Below are positions 7,770 to 16,052 of a stretch of 44,201 bases of DNA, one piece after another; position 1 is the first letter of the stretch, and the number at the start of each line of letters is the position of its first letter. The DNA comes from Oscillospiraceae bacterium (lineage in GTDB: Bacteria; Bacillota; Clostridia; Oscillospirales; Oscillospiraceae). The position numbers and the translations under genes are program-made. The stretch covers positions 1 to 44,201 of the forward strand of contig JAFYAQ010000007.1 of assembly GCA_017540645.1 (NCBI GenBank), read 5' to 3'. The notes beneath the pieces were generated by a model. It did not search any database and was not told the origin of the DNA. It saw only the letters and a list, made by a program, of their open reading frames with translations.

Positions 7770-8660
7770 TTATTTATCGCTGAAGCCGAAATTATGCAGC
7801 AGGTACTGGCTGTCCCGCCAGTTCTCCTTGACCTTTACCCAGGTCTGGAGATAGACCTTGGTGCCCATGAAGGTCTCGATCTCCTTCCGGGCCTCCTCGC
7901 CGATCTTCTTGAGCATGGCGCCGTTTTTGCCGATGATGATCCCCTTGTGGCTGGCCTTCTCGCAGTAGATGGTGGCCTCCAGGTCGATGATGCCGCTGTC
8001 CCGCTCGGAAAAGCGGGTGATCTCCACGGCGGTGCCGTGGGGCACCTCCCGGTCCAGCTCCTGCAGCAGCTTTTCCCGGATCAGCTCGGCGCAGACCTGC
8101 TTCTCCGGCTGGTCGGTGGTGACGCCCTCCGGGAAGAGGGCCGGGGACTCCACCGCAAAGGCGGCCAGCTCCTTCAGCAGTTCCTCCACCCCGTCCCCGG
8201 TCTGGGCAGAAATGGGAATGATGGCCTTGAAATCAAAGGCCTGGGCGTAGGCGGCGATCACCGGCAGGATGGTGCCGGGCTCTACGGTGTCGATCTTGTT
8301 GATGCACAGGACGGCCGGCGCGCCGGAGGCGCGGATGCTCTCGATGAGCTCCTTTTCCTGAGGACCCAGACCGGCCACGGGCTCCACCACCAGCACTACC
8401 GCGTCCACCTCCGCCACGCTCTGGCGCACCACTTCCACCATGTAGTCCCCCAGACGGGTCCGGGGCTTGTGGAAGCCGGGGGTGTCCATAAAGACGAACT
8501 GGATATCGCCCCGCTGGCATACGCCGGTGATCCGGTTCCGGGTGGTCTGGGGCTTGGGGGAAACGATGGCGATCTTCTCCCCGGCCAGGGCGTTGGTCAG
8601 GGTGGACTTGCCCACATTGGGCCGCCCGCAGATGGTGATCATGGCGGTTTTAGAGATCAT
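7770..8660 (-). CDS. era: GTPase Era
   Basis: Essential GTPase that binds the 3' end of 16S rRNA and checks 30S maturation. The 296-residue protein has the G1 loop GRPNVGKST at 12-20, G3 (DTPGFH), G4 (NKID), and a C-terminal KH domain with GKNGAMLKKIG, which grips the rRNA. The first ATG at 8660 overlaps the ybeY stop by 11 bases; an inner Met at codon 7 is possible but would remove family-typical residues. In Bacillus, dgkA and cdd lie between ybeY and era; here they are absent and ybeY joins era directly, pairing two 16S rRNA 3'-end maturation factors. Confidence 0.97.
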   Translation of the reverse strand: MISKTAMITICGRPNVGKSTLTNALAGEKIAIVSPKPQTTRNRITGVCQRGDIQFVFMDTPGFHKPRTRLGDYMVEVVRQSVAEVDAVVLVVEPVAGLGPQEKELIESIRASGAPAVLCINKIDTVEPGTILPVIAAYAQAFDFKAIIPISAQTGDGVEELLKELAAFAVESPALFPEGVTTDQPEKQVCAELIREKLLQELDREVPHGTAVEITRFSERDSGIIDLEATIYCEKASHKGIIIGKNGAMLKKIGEEARKEIETFMGTKVYLQTWVKVKENWRDSQYLLHNFGFSDK

Positions 8661-9108
8661 CGTATCCCAGCTCCTTCATCACGGTTTTTTCATGCTGACG
8701 CATTTTGGCCTTCTCGGGGCCCTCGTCCAGGTGGTCATAGCCCAGCAAGTGCAGCACCGAATGGACGGTCAGATACTGGCATTCGTGGGCGTAGCCCCCG
8801 CCGTATTCCTCGGCCTGGGCCTCCACATGCTCCAGGGAGAGGACCATGTCCCCCAGAAACCAGCAGCCGGTATCGTAGTCCATCTCCCCTAGGGGGAAGG
8901 ACAGCACGTCCGTGGGGGCGTCCACCCCCCGGTGCTCCCGATTCACCGCATGGATGCCCTGATCGTCGGTCAGCGTGACGCTGATCTCGGAGGGTTTGTC
9001 CACTCCCTCGCAGCGAAGAGCGGCCAGCGCCGCCTTTTTCACCAGCGCGGCGGTCTCCGGATGGCCCAGAGAGCGCTTTTCGCGCCGTACATAGATCGTA
9101 TGTTTCAT
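8650..9108 (-). CDS. ybeY: Endoribonuclease YbeY
   Basis: Metal-dependent endoribonuclease required for 16S rRNA 3'-end processing and ribosome quality control. The 152-residue sequence contains the zinc-binding motif HSVLHLLGYDH, with histidines at 116, 120 and 126, and the preceding TDVLSFPLGE segment typical of the family. Its start overlaps the phoH stop (ATGA) and its end overlaps era by 11 bases, so phoH, ybeY and era are tightly coupled. Length and motifs are complete. Confidence 0.96.
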   Translation of the reverse strand: MKHTIYVRREKRSLGHPETAALVKKAALAALRCEGVDKPSEISVTLTDDQGIHAVNREHRGVDAPTDVLSFPLGEMDYDTGCWFLGDMVLSLEHVEAQAEEYGGGYAHECQYLTVHSVLHLLGYDHLDEGPEKAKMRQHEKTVMKELGYDDL

Positions 9109-10121
9109 CGTTTGTTCCCCTTCCGGGCGGAGGCGGGCCGCGCCTCCGGGACGCTGCGCCTGTCCCCTTCCCGGTTCTTCTCGTATTTTTCGTAGGCGGT
9201 GATGATCCGCTGCACCAGAGCGTGGCGCACCACGTCCGCCCCGGTGAAGCGGCAGACGGCGATGTCCTCCACCCCGTCCAGGACCCGCATAGCCTCCTTC
9301 AGGCCGGAGACCTTATCCGCGGGCAGGTCGATCTGGGTCACGTCCCCGGTGATGACCATTTTGCTATTGAAGCCCAAGCGGGTCAAAAACATTTTCATCT
9401 GTTCCCGGGAGGTGTTCTGGGCCTCGTCCAGGATAATGAAGCTGTCGTCCAGGGTCCGGCCCCGCATATAGGCCAGGGGGGCGACCTCGATATTGCCCTT
9501 TTCCAGGTACATGTTATAGGTCTCCGGGCCCAGCATATCGAAGAGCGCGTCGTACAGGGGGCGGAGATAGGGGTCCACCTTGCTCTGCAGATCCCCGGGG
9601 AGAAAGCCCAGCCGCTCCCCCGCCTCCACCGCCGGACGGGTAAGGATGATGCGGTTCACGCTCTTTTCCCGGAAGGCGGCCACCGCCGCCGCCACCGCAA
9701 GATAAGTCTTGCCGGTACCGGCGGGCCCGATGCCCAGAGTGACGGTGTGCTCCCGGATGGCCTTCACATAGGCGCTCTGGCCCAGGGTCTTGGGCTTGAC
9801 GGGCCGGCCTTTGGCGGTAATGCAAACCACGCCGCTGCCCAGGTCCGGGATCTTGTCCTCCCGGCCGGAGCGCACCATCTCGATGATATAGCGGACCTTC
9901 TGTTCATCGATGATCTCGCCCCGGGCCGCCAGCCGCAGCAGCCCCTGCACCGCCTTTTCCGCTCCTACCAGGTTCTCCGGCTCTCCCGTGATATGGAGTT
10001 CCGCGTCCCGGTCGGTGACGGTGACGGAATATTCCTTCTCCAAAATATGAAGGTTCTGGTCAAAGGAGCCGAAGACATTCAGGATGTCCTCCACCCGGTC
10101 CACGGCTACAGTTCTCTCCAT
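9105..10121 (-). CDS. phoH: PhoH family protein (PhoH-like ATPase)
   Basis: Cytoplasmic ATPase related to the helicase domain of superfamily 1; it is thought to act in RNA metabolism alongside YbeY, though its exact role is unsettled. The 338-residue protein has a KH-like N-terminal region, Walker A GPAGTGKT at 132-139, Walker B with DEAQN, and the ITGDVTQID motif. The open frame extends 21 codons upstream, but the ATG at 10121 is preceded by GGAGGG at proper distance and gives the conserved start. It lies between yqfD and ybeY as in Bacillus. Confidence 0.94.
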   Translation of the reverse strand: MERTVAVDRVEDILNVFGSFDQNLHILEKEYSVTVTDRDAELHITGEPENLVGAEKAVQGLLRLAARGEIIDEQKVRYIIEMVRSGREDKIPDLGSGVVCITAKGRPVKPKTLGQSAYVKAIREHTVTLGIGPAGTGKTYLAVAAAVAAFREKSVNRIILTRPAVEAGERLGFLPGDLQSKVDPYLRPLYDALFDMLGPETYNMYLEKGNIEVAPLAYMRGRTLDDSFIILDEAQNTSREQMKMFLTRLGFNSKMVITGDVTQIDLPADKVSGLKEAMRVLDGVEDIAVCRFTGADVVRHALVQRIITAYEKYEKNREGDRRSVPEARPASARKGNKR

Positions 10122-10135
10122 TTTCTCTATCCCTC

Positions 10136-11329
10136 CTAAGGGTTTGTCTCTCGCAGTACCTCCCGGTCGATGCGCTGACTGCACTCGGCCCGGAGCGTCA
10201 GGGTATAAAGTCCCGGGTCTCTCCGCTCGGTGAAGAAGGCGGAGATGATCTCTCCCTCCTCCCCGATCTCCTGCCGGAGCCGCTCATACAGCTCCGTCTC
10301 CAGATCCGGGCGCAGCTCCGCCGCGTCCCGTTCCTGCGGCTTTGCTTCATAGGGCCGCAGGGACTCCCGCACCACGGCCACAGGAAGGGAAAAAAGCCCC
10401 TCGATGCCCAAATGCCTTATTTTTAGTATTTTATCACAGGCAGGAGGGGAAATTCCACTGCTTCGTGAAAAAAAGTACAGCTTATCCCCCCAGAGAAGGC
10501 CGAAGCGATCCCTTCCCCGGCCGGTCGGGGTTTTTTCCGCGGTCTCCAGGGGAACCGAGAGGCTCAGCTCATGAAACGTGCGGGCCAGGACCTCTCCCGC
10601 GGCGTGGACCCGGCGGGCATGGCCGGCGGCGCCCGCGGGCCGGTCCGCGGAAATCAGCACCTGGCCCGGCTCCACCGCGTCGCCGCGGCGGACCAGGGGC
10701 GTGCCCTCCAGCACCGTCAGGCCGGTGATCACCCCCGCCCGGGTGGCCACCACGTCCGCCTCCGCCCGTGGGTCCCGAATCGGGGCAGCGGCGACACGAC
10801 CCCGGGTCTGGACGAGGCCCCTTGTACCGCGGAGATTCACCGCGATCCAGCTCAGCTCCGGCAGGGCGGCGAGGGCCCGGGAGCGGATCAGGTCCGGCCG
10901 GAACCCGGGCCAGAAGCTGCCGACCCCCACCCCCTGTTCCGACAGGACCCGCAATATCTCCCCGTCCGGGACGCCGCTCCGGTTGTCCGTCACCCGGATC
11001 TCCCAGACAAAGAGAGACGACGCCATAAGGCCCAAAAACACCAGCACGGCCCCCAGGGTCAGAAAGAGCCGTGCTCTGGCGGCCCGGGCTGCCAGGGGGA
11101 GGCCGGCCTTTCGGATCAGGGTCAGGGTGCAGCCGCAGCGCTCGGCAAGGATTCCGGCCTTCTCCCAGTCCCGGAGGGGCAGGGTCAGCCGGCAGGTGAA
11201 GGGCTCCTCCCAGATCACATTCTCCAGGAGCAGGCCCTCCTCCGCGCAGCGGCGGAGAAAGCGGGCCGTGTCCGCCCCGGTAAGGCGCCCTTCCGCCCCG
11301 CCCCGGAGAAAACGCGCCGCCCTACGCAT
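10136..11329 (-). CDS. yqfD: Sporulation protein YqfD
   Basis: Membrane protein of the sporulation programme, made in the mother cell under SigE in Bacillus. The 397-residue product has a cytoplasmic N-terminal region, one clear membrane helix at about 88-110, and a long extracytoplasmic part with the family segments WIAVNLRGT and GVITGLTVLEGTPLVRRGD. It overlaps the yqfC end by eight bases. Its presence shows the lineage keeps at least part of the sporulation gene set; it does not prove that the organism forms spores. Confidence 0.92.
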   Translation of the reverse strand: MRRAARFLRGGAEGRLTGADTARFLRRCAEEGLLLENVIWEEPFTCRLTLPLRDWEKAGILAERCGCTLTLIRKAGLPLAARAARARLFLTLGAVLVFLGLMASSLFVWEIRVTDNRSGVPDGEILRVLSEQGVGVGSFWPGFRPDLIRSRALAALPELSWIAVNLRGTRGLVQTRGRVAAAPIRDPRAEADVVATRAGVITGLTVLEGTPLVRRGDAVEPGQVLISADRPAGAAGHARRVHAAGEVLARTFHELSLSVPLETAEKTPTGRGRDRFGLLWGDKLYFFSRSSGISPPACDKILKIRHLGIEGLFSLPVAVVRESLRPYEAKPQERDAAELRPDLETELYERLRQEIGEEGEIISAFFTERRDPGLYTLTLRAECSQRIDREVLRETNP

Positions 11330-11588
11330 ATTCCACCCCGGAGATGTGCCCCGTGACGATCAGCGTATCCCGGTCCATGGCCCGCAGCACCAGTTCCCGG
11401 CCCAGGATCCGCACCCGGCCCCGGCCGGAGCGCAGCTCCACACACTCGTCCTCATAGCCCAGCAGCCCGCCGTGCTGCTCCGCCACCGCCTGATGCCGGG
11501 TCAGGCGGATGCTGGCCTCCCGGGAAAGGGTCTCCTCCGGCAGTTCCCAGGCCGCCGCCAGGTCCGCCACTGTATCGCGCATTCCCAC
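11322..11588 (-). CDS. yqfC: Sporulation protein YqfC
   Basis: Small protein (about 88 residues) always found just before yqfD in spore-forming Firmicutes. The sequence has the family pattern: LPEETLSREASIRLTR, then a segment ending GYEDECVELRSGRG, then LGRELVLRAMDRDTLIVTGHI. Two starts are possible: GTG at 11588, seven bases after GGAGG, or ATG at 11582 with a 13-base gap. I chose the GTG on spacing. A SigE-like promoter lies directly upstream. It is divergent from ylbJ, another sporulation gene. Confidence 0.87.
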   Translation of the reverse strand: MGMRDTVADLAAAWELPEETLSREASIRLTRHQAVAEQHGGLLGYEDECVELRSGRGRVRILGRELVLRAMDRDTLIVTGHISGVEYA

Positions 11589-11607
11589 GCCATCGCCTCC
11601 TTCCCCC

Positions 11608-11636
11608 AGTGTATGTTCCGGTCCGGGAGGGCATGA
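11608..11636 (-). promoter_or_regulatory. Possible SigE-type promoter of yqfC-yqfD
   Basis: CATACACT (11608-11615, minus strand) matches the SigE -10 consensus fully; TCATGCC (11630-11636) is a partial -35, with a 14-base spacer. yqfC and yqfD are SigE-dependent in Bacillus. The mRNA leader would be very short. Confidence 0.5.
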
Positions 11637-11673
11637 CCGCATAGGACGGAGCAGGCGCGCATAGGCTGGAAGC

Positions 11674-12651
11674 ATGAAAAAGCAATGGGTTTTGTTGCTC
11701 CCGGCCCTGGGGCTTTTCGGACTGCTGACCATGTGTTCCGCCCAGGCCCGGGCCGGGGCCATGGCGGGGCTGACACTGTGGGGGACGCTGCTGGTGCCCT
11801 CCCTGCTGCCCTTTTTCACCGCCGCGGGACTGCTGACCCGCCTGGGGCTGCCGGAGCTGCTGGGGGCGTTCCTCTCCCCACTGCTGGGCAGAGCGCTGCA
11901 CATCAGCGGCACGGGCTGCTCCCTGTTTCTGCTGGGGCTCAGCGGCGGGTACCCGCTGGGGGCGGTCTCCGCCGGTGAGCTGGTGCGGGAGGGGCGTCTC
12001 AGCCGGGAGGAGGGAGAACACCTGCTGTGCTTTTGCGATAACAGCGGGCCCGCTTTTGCCGTGGGGGCCATGGGGGTGGGGGTGTTCGGATCCGCCGCCT
12101 GGGGACTGCTGCTCTGGGGCGTCCACGCCCTGAGCGCGCTGCTGATCGGACTTCTTCTCCGGCCGCCCGGAGCGCCGCCGCCGTCCTGTCGCCGCGTTCT
12201 GCCTGTTCCCTCCCCGGGGGCAGCGCTGACCGGGGCGGTCGCCGCTTCGGTCAGCGCCCTGCTGAACATGGGCGGGTATGTGGTGTTTTTCTCTGCGCTG
12301 CTGGCTCTTTGCGGGGAGTTCGGCTTTCCCTCCCGGGCGGCGGAGGCCCTGGCCGCGCTGCTGGGCACGGACGCGGCCCCGCTCCGGGCGCTGCTTTCCG
12401 GGGCGCTGGAGCTGTCCAGCGGGCTGGGTGCCATGGCGAGCCTGTCTCCTACCCCCGCCGCTCTGGCGCTCGCCGCCGGACTGCTGGGCTGGGGCGGACT
12501 GTGCGTCCATTGGCAGAGCGCCGCCGCGATCCAGGAGGCCGGACTGCGTATAAAAGGACGCCTGTGGGGAAAGCTCCTCCACGGCGTCCTGTCGGCCGGA
12601 TTGATGTATGCGGCGGCATCCCTTCTGCTGCGTTACGCGCCGTCCATGTGA
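11674..12651 (+). CDS. ylbJ: Sporulation integral membrane protein YlbJ
   Basis: Polytopic membrane protein of the nucleoside-recognition (GATE) fold family, expressed in the mother cell during sporulation in Bacillus. The 325-residue sequence has about eight hydrophobic segments, starting with residues 5-25, and the conserved pieces LLVPSLLPFF, LSGGYPLGAV and CFCDNSGPAF that mark YlbJ. It is divergent from yqfC, and its last 19 bases overlap the end of the convergent chromate transporter gene. A weak CATAGGCT box lies just seven bases before the ATG, too close to be a normal promoter. Confidence 0.88.
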   Translation: MKKQWVLLLPALGLFGLLTMCSAQARAGAMAGLTLWGTLLVPSLLPFFTAAGLLTRLGLPELLGAFLSPLLGRALHISGTGCSLFLLGLSGGYPLGAVSAGELVREGRLSREEGEHLLCFCDNSGPAFAVGAMGVGVFGSAAWGLLLWGVHALSALLIGLLLRPPGAPPPSCRRVLPVPSPGAALTGAVAASVSALLNMGGYVVFFSALLALCGEFGFPSRAAEALAALLGTDAAPLRALLSGALELSSGLGAMASLSPTPAALALAAGLLGWGGLCVHWQSAAAIQEAGLRIKGRLWGKLLHGVLSAGLMYAAASLLLRYAPSM

Positions 12652-13217
12652 AAGACGATCCCGGCCACGGCGGCCAGGGCGAGGAAAACCACCGGGTGCA
12701 GCTTCTTCAACGGCTTTACCAGGTTGGTCAATACCCAGAGCAGGATGAAGAGGCCCACGCTTCCCCAGCGAAACAGCCGCAGGAGCTCGCCGCTCTCCCG
12801 GAAGGCCTGCACATTGGTCAGCACCAGGATAAACACGCTCCAGCCCGCCGCGGCGATCAGGCCGGTGGAGGCGGGGCGCAGCGTGGAGAAGGCGGCATCC
12901 ACATATTTATTGTTCCGAAAGCTGTGCAGCGCGGCGGCGATCGCCAGGATGATCAGAAAACAGGGTGTCACCAGTCCCAGGGTGGCGACGAGAGCGCCAG
13001 GAAGGCCCATCTGCCCAAAGCCCACATAGGTGGCCATATTCACCCCGATGGGGCCGGGGGTGGACTCGGACACGGCCAGCATGTCGGCCACGTCCGCGGT
13101 GCCGAACCAGCCGGTGGTCTCCCCCATGGAGTAGAGGAAGGGCAGCGTGGCCAGGCCCCCGCCCACGGCGAAGAGTCCGACCTTGAAGAACTCCCAGTAG
13201 AGGCGCAGCAGGATCAT
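12633..13217 (-). CDS. chrA: Chromate transporter family protein, half-size, second of pair
   Basis: A 194-residue membrane protein of the CHR family. Some members export chromate; in gut Clostridia the natural substrate is unknown. It shows the CHR motifs FFKVGLFAVGGGLATLPF and ESTPGPIGVNMATYVG and about five to six hydrophobic segments. The start at 13217 overlaps the stop of the first half-size protein as ATGA, so the two are made together and probably form a heterodimer equivalent to the fused two-domain ChrA. The frame stays open far upstream, but that part is out-of-frame overlap with its neighbour. Confidence 0.88.
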   Translation of the reverse strand: MILLRLYWEFFKVGLFAVGGGLATLPFLYSMGETTGWFGTADVADMLAVSESTPGPIGVNMATYVGFGQMGLPGALVATLGLVTPCFLIILAIAAALHSFRNNKYVDAAFSTLRPASTGLIAAAGWSVFILVLTNVQAFRESGELLRLFRWGSVGLFILLWVLTNLVKPLKKLHPVVFLALAAVAGIVFHMDGA

Positions 13218-13768
13218 TTCCCCGCCCCCTTTCCGGCAAACCACACCCGTACCGCGATTCCGAGCACGGCTGCAGCCAGTACGAACACGATGGGGCTCTC
13301 CCCGGTGAGAACAATGGACAAAACGGCCACGATGAGAAAAACGCCCAGGGTCAGTCCGTCCTTTACGGAGGAGCGAAAGAGCTTCACCACGGAGTTCAGG
13401 ATCAGAACGCACACCGCCACACGGATGCCGGCAAAGGCGTTGATCACCGCGGGGATCCGGGCGAAGTTGGAGAGCAGGGCCGCGATGAGGGAGATGATGA
13501 TCACCGAAGGCGCGACCACCCCCAGCGTAGCGCTGAGGCCGCCCCAGAAGCCCTTTTCCTTGCAGCCTACAAAGGTGGCCGTGTTCACGGCGATGATGCC
13601 GGGGGTACACTGGCCGATGGCAAAGTAGTCCAGCAGTTCCTCCCGGGAGGTCCATTTTTTCTTTTCCACGCACTCCCGCTCCAGCAGGGGCAGCATGGCG
13701 TAACCGCCGCCGAAGGTGAAGATCCCGATGCGGAAAAAGGCGGCAAACAGCTCCAGGCAGATCGACAA
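13214..13768 (-). CDS. chrA: Chromate transporter family protein, half-size, first of pair
   Basis: A 184-residue partner of the next gene, with the matching CHR motifs FFRIGIFTFGGGYAMLP and IGQCTPGIIAVNTATFVG. I chose the TTG at 13768 as start because GGGAGG lies seven bases before it and the residues upstream are not family-like. A SigA promoter precedes it. The pair is isolated between ylbJ and rplU, with no metal-resistance regulator nearby, so chromate itself is not strongly indicated as the substrate. Confidence 0.87.
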   Translation of the reverse strand: MSICLELFAAFFRIGIFTFGGGYAMLPLLERECVEKKKWTSREELLDYFAIGQCTPGIIAVNTATFVGCKEKGFWGGLSATLGVVAPSVIIISLIAALLSNFARIPAVINAFAGIRVAVCVLILNSVVKLFRSSVKDGLTLGVFLIVAVLSIVLTGESPIVFVLAAAVLGIAVRVWFAGKGAGK

Positions 13769-13796
13769 GGCGATCCCTCCCTTCCTATGGCACAGA

Positions 13797-13825
13797 ATTA
13801 TACCCGAAGCGCCTTTTCTTGGCAA
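13797..13825 (-). promoter_or_regulatory. SigA promoter of the chrA pair
   Basis: TTGCCA (13820-13825) and a perfect TATAAT (13797-13802) with a 17-base spacer, reading toward the two chromate-transporter genes. Confidence 0.8.
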
Positions 13826-13852
13826 GAGGGACGAAAAAAAGAAAAGTTTAGA

Positions 13853-13881
13853 TTGACAAGCCTTTTTTAGCGTGGTATAGT
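13853..13881 (+). promoter_or_regulatory. SigA promoter of rplU-rpmA
   Basis: Perfect TTGACA (13853-13858), 17-base spacer, TATAGT (13876-13881). Transcription should start near 13888, leaving an 86-base leader before rplU. Confidence 0.87.
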
Positions 13882-13887
13882 ATCAAG

Positions 13888-13973
13888 GCCGCATTGAAGG
13901 GGTCTGCAAGCGGGAACGCCTTGGCGAGCCCCGCCCCGGAGAGCGAGTCTGCAAAGAAAGGCAGGAACAATTC
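13888..13973 (+). ncRNA. Putative ribosomal protein L21 leader
   Basis: The 5' UTR of rplU looks structured: GGGG near 13900 can pair with CCCC near 13930, enclosing AAGCG-GGAA-CGCCTT, a small hairpin with a GNRA-type loop. L21 leader RNAs that probably bind L21 are known in Firmicutes. I infer membership from position and visible stems; I could not test it against a covariance model. Confidence 0.42.
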
Positions 13974-14288
13974 ATGAAACACGCTGTGATCGAGACCGGC
14001 GGAAAGCAGTACCGCGTCGCTGAGGGCGACGAGATCTACGTGGAAAAGCTGTCTGTCGCCGATGGCGAGACCGTCACCTTTGACAAGGTCCTGGCCGTCG
14101 TTGACGAGGGCAAGAACGTGTTCGGCACCCCCGTTGTGGACGGCGCCACCGTCACCGCCACCGTGGTCAAAACCGGTAAGGGCAAGAAGATCCGTGTCTA
14201 CAAGATGAAGCCCAAGAAGAATTACCGGCGCACCCAGGGCCATCGTCAGCCCTACACCAAGTTGGTCATCAACACCATCAACGCGTAA
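13974..14288 (+). CDS. rplU: 50S ribosomal protein L21
   Basis: Large-subunit protein that binds 23S rRNA near domain I together with L20. The 104-residue sequence is complete, from [15 protein letters not shown] to KLVINTINA, with the conserved [15 protein letters not shown] stretch near the end. It is first in the rplU-rpmA-obgE cluster. In most Firmicutes the gene for the L27 protease Prp (ysxB) follows it; here only 39 bases separate it from rpmA, so that gene is missing from this position. Confidence 0.98.
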   Translation: MKHAVIETGGKQYRVAEGDEIYVEKLSVADGETVTFDKVLAVVDEGKNVFGTPVVDGATVTATVVKTGKGKKIRVYKMKPKKNYRRTQGHRQPYTKLVINTINA

Positions 14289-14327
14289 TTTGTCCGTACT
14301 ATTTGACATTGGGAGGTGTAATGAAGT

Positions 14328-14591
14328 ATGGCACATAAGAAAGGCATGGGCAGCACCCGGAACGGCCGCGACAGTCAGTCCAAGCGTCTGGGAGCCAAGC
14401 GGGCCGACGGTCAGTTCGTCCTGGCCGGCAACATCCTTGTCAGACAGCGCGGCACAAAGATCCATCCCGGCACCAATGTGGGTATCGGCGGAGACGACAC
14501 GCTTTACGCCCTGGTGGACGGAACCGTGAAGTTTGAGCGCATGGGCAAGGACCGCAAAAAGGTCTCTGTTTACGAGGAAATCGCGCAGTAA
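14328..14591 (+). CDS. rpmA: 50S ribosomal protein L27, without N-terminal extension
   Basis: Large-subunit protein whose N-terminus reaches the peptidyl-transferase centre. The 87-residue product begins directly with [16 protein letters not shown], as in Gram-negative bacteria. Many Firmicutes encode an extra N-terminal peptide removed by the protease Prp. Here the two in-frame codons at 14319-14324 are TAA and TGA, so no extension can be translated. GGGAGG at 14311-14316 serves as ribosome-binding site. A strong terminator follows. Confidence 0.98.
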   Translation: MAHKKGMGSTRNGRDSQSKRLGAKRADGQFVLAGNILVRQRGTKIHPGTNVGIGGDDTLYALVDGTVKFERMGKDRKKVSVYEEIAQ

Positions 14592-14597
14592 GTTTTG

Positions 14598-14629
14598 AGA
14601 GACCCGACGAATCGTCGGGTCTCTTTTTT
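14598..14629 (+). terminator. Intrinsic terminator after rpmA
   Basis: A stem of about 12 bp (AGAGACCCGACG with CGTCGGGTCTCT) around a very short loop, then six T. It separates rplU-rpmA from obgE, which must rely on readthrough or its own promoter. Confidence 0.9.
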
Positions 14630-14676
14630 CGGGCCGTCGAGACGCCGGCCCCTACACGGCTATAAAAGGAGTCAGT

Positions 14677-15963
14677 ATGAGTTCTGGTTTTGTGGATAAG
14701 GTCTCCATCTCCGTCCGGGCGGGAAAGGGCGGCGACGGGGCCGTCACCTTTCACCGGGAAAAGTATATCGCTGCCGGCGGGCCCGACGGCGGCGACGGCG
14801 GCCGCGGCGGCGACGTGATCCTGAAGGTGGACGAGCACATGTCCACGCTGATGGATTTTCGCTACAAGCGGAAGTTTGCCGCCCAGGACGGCCAAAACGG
14901 CAGCGGAAAGCGCTGCTCCGGCCGGGACGGGGAGAGCGTCGTCATCAAGGTACCCCGGGGCACTCTGGTCCGAGACCGAGACAGCGGGGCCATCATGGCG
15001 GACCTCTCCGACAACCAGCCCTTTGTGGTCTGTCGGGGCGGCCGGGGCGGCTGGGGCAACTCCCATTTCGCCACCTCCACCCGCCAGGTCCCCCATTTTG
15101 CCAAGCCCGGTATGCCCGGAGAGCGCCATGATCTGATCCTGGAGCTGAAGCTGCTGGCGGACGTGGGCCTGGTGGGCTTTCCCAACGCGGGCAAGTCCAC
15201 CCTGCTGGCCAGCGTCTCCCGGGCCCGGCCCAAGATCGCCGATTATCACTTTACCACCCTGTCCCCCAACCTGGGCGTGGTGTATGTGGGCGAGGGCTCT
15301 TCCTTTGTGCTGGCGGATATCCCCGGCATCATCGAGGGGGCCAGCGAGGGCGCCGGTCTGGGCCACGACTTTCTGCGGCACATCGACCGCTGCCGGCTGC
15401 TGATCCACGTGGTGGATGTGTCCGGCTGCGAGGGCCGGGACCCGGTGGAGGACTTTGACGCCATCGAAAAGGAGCTGGCGGAGTACTCCCCCGAGCTGGC
15501 CGCCCGTCCCCGAATCGTGGCCGCCAACAAGTGCGACATCCTCCCCGAGGGCTCGGACAATCTGGAGCGGCTGCAGCAGCGCGTCCGGGAAAAAGGCTGG
15601 GAGCTTCTGCCCATCTCCGCGGCCACCACCGCCGGGACAAAGGAGCTGATGAACCGCTGCGCCACTGAGCTCCGCACCCTGCCCCCCATCACGGTCTATG
15701 AGCCGGATTACGTGCCGCCGGAGCCCGCTCTGACCGGACGGCCCGAGGACGTGGAGATCTGGGAGGAGGACGGCGTTTGGTATGCCGACGGGCCCTGGCT
15801 GGACCATCTGGTGGCCAGCGTCAACTTCTCCGACTATGAGAGCCGGATGTATTTTGACAAAATGCTGCGCCAGAGCGGCATCTTCCAGCGGATGGAGGAG
15901 ATAGGCATCCGGGAAAAGGATACCGTCTCCATCCAGGGCATGACCTTTGAGTTCACCTATTGA
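14677..15963 (+). CDS. obgE: GTPase ObgE/CgtA
   Basis: Essential GTPase that binds the 50S subunit late in assembly and links ribosome maturation to (p)ppGpp and, in Bacillus, to sporulation and stress. The 428-residue protein has the glycine-rich Obg fold at 1-158 (GGPDGGDGGRGGDV), G1 loop GFPNAGKST at 167-175, DIPG switch, NKCD, and a C-terminal OCT domain from about 345, which is typical of the Firmicutes type. AAAGGAG precedes the ATG. Confidence 0.97.
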   Translation: MSSGFVDKVSISVRAGKGGDGAVTFHREKYIAAGGPDGGDGGRGGDVILKVDEHMSTLMDFRYKRKFAAQDGQNGSGKRCSGRDGESVVIKVPRGTLVRDRDSGAIMADLSDNQPFVVCRGGRGGWGNSHFATSTRQVPHFAKPGMPGERHDLILELKLLADVGLVGFPNAGKSTLLASVSRARPKIADYHFTTLSPNLGVVYVGEGSSFVLADIPGIIEGASEGAGLGHDFLRHIDRCRLLIHVVDVSGCEGRDPVEDFDAIEKELAEYSPELAARPRIVAANKCDILPEGSDNLERLQQRVREKGWELLPISAATTAGTKELMNRCATELRTLPPITVYEPDYVPPEPALTGRPEDVEIWEEDGVWYADGPWLDHLVASVNFSDYESRMYFDKMLRQSGIFQRMEEIGIREKDTVSIQGMTFEFTY

Positions 15964-15974
15964 ACAGGGAATCC

Positions 15975-16016
15975 TGCGGCTTTCCCGCCTCCGGGCGGGG
16001 AAGCCGCATTCATGGT
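15975..16016 (+). terminator. Intrinsic terminator after obgE
   Basis: A 15-bp GC-rich stem (15975-15989 with 15994-16008) and a TCCG loop, followed by TTCATGGTTTTTT. Confidence 0.88.
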
Positions 16017-16052
16017 TTTTTCATATTTTTTACTGTAAATGCGTAAAGCGGG

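Noticed and set aside
11452..12582. Minus-strand frames opposite ylbJ running into yqfC
   Set aside because: Only the last about 88 codons of one frame (yqfC) have family sequence; the rest is Ser/Arg/Pro or Gln/Gly-rich antisense of ylbJ.
12633..13673. A single 346-codon chromate transporter
   Set aside because: Only the part from 13217 on has CHR-family sequence; the upstream part is an out-of-frame overlap with the other half-size gene, which has its own TTG start.
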